Source: JANYCO01 sp964437245 (GTDB lineage: Bacteria > Bacteroidota > Bacteroidia > Cytophagales > Cytophagaceae). Taken from it: DNA of 64,000 nucleotides. This document shows, piece after piece, positions 58,952 to 64,000 of the stretch. Each line of letters opens with the position of its first letter. Position 1 is the first letter of the stretch. Under the pieces are notes generated by a model. It had not been told where the DNA came from. It was given only the letters and a program-made list of their open reading frames with translations, and searched no databases. The stretch lies in assembly GCA_964437245.1 (NCBI GenBank), contig CAYTGJ010000005.1, forward strand, positions 6,012 to 70,011. Reading direction: 5' to 3'. The translations under genes and the position numbers were made by a program.

Positions 58952-60313
58952 ATGTTGCAATCGATTAATCCCTATACACAAAAACTGATCGCTGAGTATC
59001 CCGAGCATTCTCAGGAAGAGCTGGATCAGAAAGTACAGACATCGGAAGAAGCTTTCATGCAATGGAAAGAAAAAAGCTTTTCTGAAAGAGCTTCTCTCTT
59101 TTATAAACTGGCAGAAGTATTGAGTGCCGGGAAACAGGAATATGCCGCACTTATTACGGCTGAAATGGGGAAACCCTATCGTGAAGCCGTTGCTGAAATA
59201 GAGAAGTGTGCAGATGCGATGCGGTATTATGCGGACGAAACCTCTTTGTTTTTGTATCCTTCCGGCATTCGTACAGAGGCGAAGGATTCGTATGTACGGT
59301 ATGAACCGCTGGGTACTATCCTGGCACTTATGCCCTGGAATTTCCCATTCTGGCAGGTCTTACGCTGTGCAGGCCCCGCGATGATGGCAGGGAATACGGT
59401 CTTGATGAAACTGGCTCCCAATACCACGGGATGCGCACTGGCCATAGAAGCCCTTTTTCAGAAGGCAGGATTTCCGGAAGGTTGTTTTCAGACGGTGAAG
59501 ATCCAGAATGAAGCTACTTCGTACCTGATCGCTCAGAAAGCAGTGAAGGCGGTCAGCCTGACGGGAAGTGAAAAAGCGGGAGTCATCGTGGCGGCAGAAG
59601 CCGGAAAACATCTGAAAAAAACAGTGCTGGAATTGGGGGGAAGCGATCCTTTCATCGTGCTGGAAGATGCGGACCTTGATCGTACGGTAGAGCAGGCTGT
59701 AAAGGCACGTTTGCAGAATACAGGGCAGAGCTGTATTGCCGGAAAAAGATTTATCCTGCTCAAGTCCGTGGGGGAAAAGTTTTTGTTACAACTGACGCAA
59801 AAATTATCGTTGCTGAAAGCCGGCGATCCGATGGAGAGTGCTACGGATATAGGTCCCATGGCAAGAAAAGATCTGAAAGAAGGACTGCTCCGGCAGGTCA
59901 GAGAATCGGTGGCAGCAGGAGCAACGCTTTTCTATGGAACCCTTGACGGGAAAGACGATAATTTTTTCAGCCCTGTAATACTCACGGAAGTAAAGCCAGG
60001 AATGCCGGCCTATGAGGAAGAACTGTTTGGACCTGTGTTCAGCATCATGATCGTGGAAACAGAAGAGGAAGCGATCCGGGTGGCAAACGATACCCGTTAT
60101 GGTTTAGGAGCTTCTCTCTGGACCCGCAATACGGAGAAAGCACGCAAACTGGCGGAGACCATTGAAAGTGGAATGGTTTTTATCAACGAGGTAGTCCGTT
60201 CGGATAAGAGACTTCCTTTCGGAGGAGTAAAACTATCCGGGTATGGTCGCGAACTGGGAGAGGCAGGAGTCAGGGAATTTGTGAATATTAAAACCATCTA
60301 CCTGAATCCCTGA
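58952..60313 (+). CDS. Succinate-semialdehyde-type aldehyde dehydrogenase (Sad/YneI branch)
   Basis: 453 residues, NAD(P)-dependent. INPYTQKLIAEYPEHS at the start, LGTILALMPWNFPFWQVLRC, LELGGSDPFIVLEDADLDR (catalytic Glu), QNTGQSCIAGKRFI (nucleophile Cys) and EELFGPVFSIMIV are the ALDH motifs. The layout matches the short YneI/Sad branch, which oxidises succinate semialdehyde. Other aldehydes are possible. Single gene, 22 nt after the ilvE terminator. Confidence 0.9.
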   Translation: MLQSINPYTQKLIAEYPEHSQEELDQKVQTSEEAFMQWKEKSFSERASLFYKLAEVLSAGKQEYAALITAEMGKPYREAVAEIEKCADAMRYYADETSLFLYPSGIRTEAKDSYVRYEPLGTILALMPWNFPFWQVLRCAGPAMMAGNTVLMKLAPNTTGCALAIEALFQKAGFPEGCFQTVKIQNEATSYLIAQKAVKAVSLTGSEKAGVIVAAEAGKHLKKTVLELGGSDPFIVLEDADLDRTVEQAVKARLQNTGQSCIAGKRFILLKSVGEKFLLQLTQKLSLLKAGDPMESATDIGPMARKDLKEGLLRQVRESVAAGATLFYGTLDGKDDNFFSPVILTEVKPGMPAYEEELFGPVFSIMIVETEEEAIRVANDTRYGLGASLWTRNTEKARKLAETIESGMVFINEVVRSDKRLPFGGVKLSGYGRELGEAGVREFVNIKTIYLNP

Positions 60314-60329
60314 TCGTTTTTTGCTTCTT

Positions 60330-61097
60330 TTATATATAGCCCATGATTTTGTACATCACATAGCCCAGCCATTCATGAATCAGGACATACCAGTCTACCA
60401 GGGCTTTTTCGGAAGGGAGCAGCCATACATCGGGAGTCCAGCCGGCAGTAGGAGAATGGCTGAAATCTACCGGGAAAATATCGGTTGGTATCCCGGCTTT
60501 GTCAAAGCACCCTTTGGAACGAGGCATGTGAAAAGCAGACGTAATCAGTAATTTATTTCCTTCTAATCCCAGGCTGTCAATGACCTTTTTTGAGAAAGTA
60601 GCATTTTCCCGGGTATTGCGGGAGTTCGTTTCGAGGATAAGTACACTGTCCGGCACTCCGCACAGCAGGAATACTTTTTTGAGTTGAGGCGCTTCTGATA
60701 TTTTTTCTCCTGTTACTTTTCCGGTTCCCCCGGTAATAAGTATTTTCCTGATCTTGCCGGTCTTATACAATTGAACAGTATGGAGCACCCGGTCAGCCCC
60801 CTTATTAAAATAAACTCTGTCGTGGGGTTGCATGTCCAGGTTTACTACTCCGGTCAGAACGATTCCTAATTCATAGTCAGGTAGTTCGCTGATCGGGACG
60901 GGAGCAGGCTCCCATAGCCGGGATATTTTTCCGACAATAGCGGTATTTCCTAAAAACAAAAAGAGGATCAGCCCCGTAAGCAGTCCTGCTTTTTTCCTTT
61001 GAGGGTGTTTGGTCAGGGCGGCGTATAGAAGACTTCCGCTGATCCAGGTAGCCGGCATCAGAAGGTAAAATAATATTTTAGAAAGTACAAAAAACAT
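60330..61097 (-). CDS. YdcF/ElyC-family (DUF218) membrane protein
   Basis: 255 residues. Two N-terminal membrane helices (about 5-25 and 35-55, GLLTGLILFLFLGNTAIVG), then a DUF218 domain with YELGIVLTGVVNLD, KILITGGTGKV, VLILETNSRNTRENATFSKK, LLITSAFHMPRSKGCFDKAG and IFPVDF. Relatives (ElyC, SanA) affect envelope and peptidoglycan precursor handling; the reaction is unknown. Divergent from the polyprenyl synthase gene. Confidence 0.88.
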   Translation of the reverse strand: MFFVLSKILFYLLMPATWISGSLLYAALTKHPQRKKAGLLTGLILFLFLGNTAIVGKISRLWEPAPVPISELPDYELGIVLTGVVNLDMQPHDRVYFNKGADRVLHTVQLYKTGKIRKILITGGTGKVTGEKISEAPQLKKVFLLCGVPDSVLILETNSRNTRENATFSKKVIDSLGLEGNKLLITSAFHMPRSKGCFDKAGIPTDIFPVDFSHSPTAGWTPDVWLLPSEKALVDWYVLIHEWLGYVMYKIMGYI

Positions 61098-61143
61098 GTT
61101 GTGGATGGTTAAAATATTTTACAATATAACCTGAATTTTCGAT

Positions 61144-61174
61144 TGGTTAAAACCAAAAAAATGAACTATACTTG
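61144..61174 (+). promoter_or_regulatory. Promoter of the polyprenyl synthase gene
   Basis: TTG (61144-61146), 20 nt, TATACTTG (61167-61174; 7 of 8), only 9 nt before the ATG. Confidence 0.45.
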
Positions 61175-61183
61175 TAGTTAATA

Positions 61184-62161
61184 ATGTCATTGGATTTAAA
61201 AGAAATACAAGCCCCGATTTTAAAGGATATAGAACACTTTGAAGATAAATTCAGAGATTCTATGAAAACACGGGTCATGCTGCTGGATACGATCATGAAT
61301 TATATCGTGAAACGGAAAGGAAAGCAGCTTCGTCCGATGTTTGTTTTTCTGACAGCACGTCTTTGCGGAGAGATTAATGACTCTACCTACCGTGGGGCAG
61401 CCCTGATCGAATTACTTCATACGGCTACACTTGTGCACGACGATGTGGTAGATGATTCTAACTACAGAAGAGGATTTTTTTCTATCAACGCGTTATGGAA
61501 AAATAAAATTGCCGTATTGGTAGGCGATTACCTGCTTTCCCGCGGATTGTTATTGTCGGTCGATAATAATGACTTTCATCTGCTGAAGATCGTTTCCGAT
61601 GCCGTGAAAGAAATGAGTGAAGGAGAATTGTTGCAGATCGAGAAAGCAAGAAACCTGAACATTACCGAAGAAATTTATTATGATATTATCCGGCAGAAAA
61701 CGGCTTCATTGATTTCTTCCTGTTGTGGAGTAGGGGCGGCTTCTGTGGCAGCTTCTCCGGAAATGATCGCCAATGCAAGATTGTTTGGGGAAAAAGTAGG
61801 CATGGCGTTTCAGATCAAGGATGACCTGTTTGATTATACCAGTGCAGATGTGATCGGTAAGCCGGTCGGAATCGACATTAAAGAGCGTAAGATGACCCTG
61901 CCGGTGATTCATTCGCTGAATAAAGCAAGCTGGCTGGAAAAACGCAGGATCGTGAACATTATCAAAAATGAGAACCACAAACCTCGTAAAGTGGCAGAGG
62001 TGATCCAGTTTGTAAAAGACTCCGGCGGAATAGAGTACGCTACCGAAGCGATGCTGAGGTTTCAGAAAGAAGCTTTTGATCTGTTATACACCTTCCCCGA
62101 TTCAGTATACCGAAATTCATTGGCACAGTTGGTTCAATACACGATTGAACGTGCCAAATAA
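61184..62161 (+). CDS. Long-chain (E)-polyprenyl diphosphate synthase
   Basis: 325 residues; extends FPP with isopentenyl units to a C35-C40 chain for menaquinone. KRKGKQLRPMFVFLTAR (IPP site), first Asp-rich motif LVHDDVVDDSNYRRG, KMTLPVIHSL and second motif AFQIKDDLFDYT are present. The residue set before the first motif is small (TLIELLHTATL-like), giving a long product. menC lies nearby on the other strand, in line with a menaquinone side-chain role. Confidence 0.92.
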   Translation: MSLDLKEIQAPILKDIEHFEDKFRDSMKTRVMLLDTIMNYIVKRKGKQLRPMFVFLTARLCGEINDSTYRGAALIELLHTATLVHDDVVDDSNYRRGFFSINALWKNKIAVLVGDYLLSRGLLLSVDNNDFHLLKIVSDAVKEMSEGELLQIEKARNLNITEEIYYDIIRQKTASLISSCCGVGAASVAASPEMIANARLFGEKVGMAFQIKDDLFDYTSADVIGKPVGIDIKERKMTLPVIHSLNKASWLEKRRIVNIIKNENHKPRKVAEVIQFVKDSGGIEYATEAMLRFQKEAFDLLYTFPDSVYRNSLAQLVQYTIERAK

Positions 62162-62263
62162 ATTTTTAGATTAGCCCCTACATAGATTTTACGCTTGTAA
62201 GATTCCATTCCGGCCACTAACCTCCTATAGAGTTGCCAGTTTAATGGGTTTTTATGAAAATTT

Positions 62264-62295
62264 ATCCAGCATCTTGAATCTGGTATCTTGTATCT
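62264..62295 (+). repeat. ATCTTGTATC-family repeat, copy F
   Basis: ATCCAGCATCTTGAATCTGG then TATCTTGTATCT, between converging genes. Confidence 0.7.
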
Positions 62296-62357
62296 GTTTT
62301 TGAAATAACTTTTGGTATCTCCCTCCGGCCGATTTTTCTGTTTTTCCTTCCTATAGA

Positions 62358-63437
62358 CTAAGTAAGAAAAGCTGTATCCCACGGTTGCGAAGGATCGTAA
62401 AAAAGTGTACCCTGTTGAATGCTAAGGGGAGAAGGAATATTGTTGTGATACAATAGTCCGGTTCCAAGTCCTTGCGGAATGGATACGGACAAGGAAGCCG
62501 TGAACTGGCTGATCGCATTGAGGCCGATGTTGGATTCCAGGGCAGAAGTGATCCACCACCCGATGTTCAGGCTTTCGGCAATGCGGATCCATTCCTCGCT
62601 CATGGCGAGACCTCCGGTCAGGGTGGGTTTCAGAATAATGTATTGCGGGCGGATAGATTCCAGCAGGTTCTTTTTTTCTGCCTCCGGACGGATCCCGATG
62701 ATCTCTTCGTCCAGAGCAATGGGAAGAGGAGAGGTGGCACACAGCGTTTGCATTGCCTCAGGAAGACCCGCCTTGATCGGTTGTTCAATAGAATGAATGG
62801 AATAGCCCGACAGAATACGTAATTTTTCCATGGCTTCGGCTGGGCTGAAAGCACCGTTGGCATCTACCCGGATCGTAATCTGGCCGGGGGAAAAATGTTT
62901 ACGGATACTTTCGATCAGGTTGATCTCTTTGTTGAAATCGATCGCTCCAATCTTCAGTTTGATACAGGTATATCCCTGTGCTATTTTTTCTTCCAACTGA
63001 GCCCGCATGAACGCTTCATCACCCATCCAGATAAGCCCGTTGATGGGAATTCCTGTTTTTCCCTCGGAGAAAGAAGAAGGAACGATCGTCCGGTGACCAC
63101 CGTTTCGGAGATCTAGCAGGGCGGTTTCCAAACCAAAGAGGATAGAAGGATATTCCCCGAGTGAAAATGTTTTCAGGAGATTGTAAACGGAAGGATCAGA
63201 AGAATCGAGCAGAGGGATTGCCTGGCAAAGCTCGTCTAATTTGGATTCAAAATCAGGACGGTCATCGGGGCTCAGTCCTTTCAGCGGCCCGCACTCTCCG
63301 ATGCCTCTGACAGAAGGTTGGAGCGTATCCCAGATCGTGAGATACCAGGTGTCTTTGGTGGTGAGTACTCCCCGTGAAGTACCGGCCTCAAAGCGAAATT
63401 GAAGCGTATGTTTTTGCCATTTTGCGAAAAGGCCCAT
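62358..63437 (-). CDS. menC: o-Succinylbenzoate synthase MenC (enolase superfamily)
   Basis: 359 residues; dehydrates SHCHC to o-succinylbenzoate in menaquinone synthesis. TIM-barrel acid/base residues are in order: CIKLKIGAIDF (KxK), TIRVDANGAFS (Asp), SIEQPI (Glu), PIALDEEI (Asp), YIILKPTLTGGL (Lys) and SALESNIGLNAISQF. RGIGECGPLKGLS near the start and the closing NNIPSPLSIQQG are usual for Bacteroidota MenC. Related dipeptide epimerases share the fold, but the KPTLTGG and ESNIGLNA motifs favour MenC. Confidence 0.9.
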   Translation of the reverse strand: MGLFAKWQKHTLQFRFEAGTSRGVLTTKDTWYLTIWDTLQPSVRGIGECGPLKGLSPDDRPDFESKLDELCQAIPLLDSSDPSVYNLLKTFSLGEYPSILFGLETALLDLRNGGHRTIVPSSFSEGKTGIPINGLIWMGDEAFMRAQLEEKIAQGYTCIKLKIGAIDFNKEINLIESIRKHFSPGQITIRVDANGAFSPAEAMEKLRILSGYSIHSIEQPIKAGLPEAMQTLCATSPLPIALDEEIIGIRPEAEKKNLLESIRPQYIILKPTLTGGLAMSEEWIRIAESLNIGWWITSALESNIGLNAISQFTASLSVSIPQGLGTGLLYHNNIPSPLSIQQGTLFYDPSQPWDTAFLT

Positions 63438-63464
63438 GTCAGTAACTGGTAAACAGGGAACAGA

Positions 63465-63495
63465 AAACAGGGAACAGATTTTCTGTTCCCTGTTT
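63465..63495. terminator. 14-bp perfect hairpin between menC and the methyltransferase gene
   Basis: AAACAGGGAACAGA (63465-63478), TTT, TCTGTTCCCTGTTT (63482-63495). A further copy of AAACAGGGAACAGA lies just left (from 63451), so the left arm is duplicated in tandem. It follows the minus-strand methyltransferase gene. The T-run is weak. Confidence 0.55.
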
Positions 63496-63502
63496 CCGTT
63501 TA

Positions 63503-64000
63503 TTACTGATTACTTTTATACAAGTAGAACATATATTTTTTATACTTTATGAAGTTTGCTCCGCTTCGTTCTCCTTTGAAGTGTTTCTTTTCTACCTTTT
63601 CCAGTTTTTTCTGGTATTTCCAGCGGATAAATTTGGCCACCCACGCATAGCGGTCTTCCAGCAGCAGGAAAAGCAACTTGTAGATCGGATGAATAACTTC
63701 TGTAGAGAGTCTGTTGGCCAGGTCAATGGTAGGCGCTGTTTCAAGGGTGATGTCCTGTTCTTTTACAAGAGTAACGGGATATTTTTTCACCAGTTCCACA
63801 TACTCATGGTAGTGATGTCCGCCGCCTAACATACTTTTGTTTTCGGGATCCGTTTTGAAGAAATCACAGATCATGATATGTCCGCCTGGAGTAAGAAATT
63901 TCAGGGCATTGGTGAAGGAAGCATCCATATTGATGTATTGGAAACTTTCGCTGAACATCACCATGTCGTATTTTTTATCGGTGACCACATCTTCAAACTT
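63503..64000 (-). CDS. SAM-dependent methyltransferase (class I), 5' end beyond the window
   Basis: The C-terminal ~165 residues of a class I methyltransferase. Visible are KYDMVMFSESFQYINMDASF (motif II region), LKFLTPGGHIMICDFFKT (LxPGG motif III) and a C-terminal helical, Lys-rich cap (KFIRWKYQKKLEKVEKKHFK). The frame stays open to base 64000 (KFEDVVTDKKYD), so the GTG at 63986-63988 is not the true start. The substrate cannot be named; the cap and GGGHHYHEYVEL loop suggest a lipid or small-molecule methyltransferase. Confidence 0.8.
   Translation of the reverse strand, partial: KFEDVVTDKKYDMVMFSESFQYINMDASFTNALKFLTPGGHIMICDFFKTDPENKSMLGGGHHYHEYVELVKKYPVTLVKEQDITLETAPTIDLANRLSTEVIHPIYKLLFLLLEDRYAWVAKFIRWKYQKKLEKVEKKHFKGERSGANFIKYKKYMFYLYKSNQ

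Overview
The window is a Bacteroidota chromosome segment, most like Cytophagales, Sphingobacteriia or Chitinophagia; I cannot fix the genus. The grounds are: three secreted proteins with type IX secretion (T9SS) C-terminal sorting domains; promoters of the Bacteroidota form TTG-N19-20-TAnnTTTG; few Shine-Dalgarno sequences and several TTG/GTG starts; outer-membrane barrels, lipoproteins and kdsA (LPS core); menC (menaquinone); and a Bacteroidota-type division/cell-wall cluster running mraZ to ftsZ. Two 10-N runs (6231-6240, 6671-6680) mark a draft assembly.

Layout. 1-8747: a seven-gene minus-strand operon for amino-sugar (GalNAc/galactosamine-type) catabolism. It holds an SIS deaminase/isomerase (agaS), two PfkB kinases, a tagatose-bisphosphate-type aldolase, an amidohydrolase, an MFS and an SSS transporter, and is read divergently from a DeoR/AgaR-like repressor. 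8748-9873: an IS200-like REP-associated transposase (RAYT) with its REP palindromes, a tandem duplication and hairpins. 9874-22352: a secreted glycan island with a GH20 hexosaminidase, two paralogous T9SS proteins resembling TIM-barrel glycosidases, a parallel beta-helix T9SS protein, two outer-membrane barrels and two lipoproteins, without any SusCD pair. 22515-31818: housekeeping and small genes (kdsA, GDSL hydrolase, AI-2E permease, OmpA-PD40 protein, TM2, thioesterase, an aromatic amino acid hydroxylase with an altered iron ligand, meaB, the SRP RNA, transaldolase). 31976-34906: an FtsE-like ATPase and two glycosyltransferases. 35020-51549: the complete dcw cluster mraZ-rsmH-ftsL-ftsI-murE-[four-helix-bundle gene]-mraY-murD-ftsW-murG-murC-ftsQ-ftsA-ftsZ, with a recognisable MraZ operator and promoter at its head and a terminator at its end. 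51682-55998: a secreted LmbE-like deacetylase, a 38-residue membrane protein and an SSS symporter, tightly coupled. 56218-64000: DUF2911 protein, FMN reductase, ilvE, aldehyde dehydrogenase, YdcF protein, polyprenyl synthase, menC and a partial methyltransferase.

How the parts fit. The GH20 enzyme would release N-acetylhexosamines outside or in the periplasm; the MFS/SSS carriers would import them; kinase, amidohydrolase (proposed deacetylase), AgaS, tagatose-6-P kinase and aldolase would carry them to triose phosphates. Two dispersed repeat families lie between genes throughout: the RAYT-linked REP (TCGTTTGTG-NNNN-CACAAACGA plus a GCAG tail) and an ATCTTGTATCTGG-type repeat. The most interesting signals are the RAYT/REP system, the uncharacterised barrel-lipoprotein-T9SS operon, the amidohydrolase in the aga operon, the E-to-Q change in the hydroxylase, and the MraZ/DnaA-box promoter of the dcw cluster.
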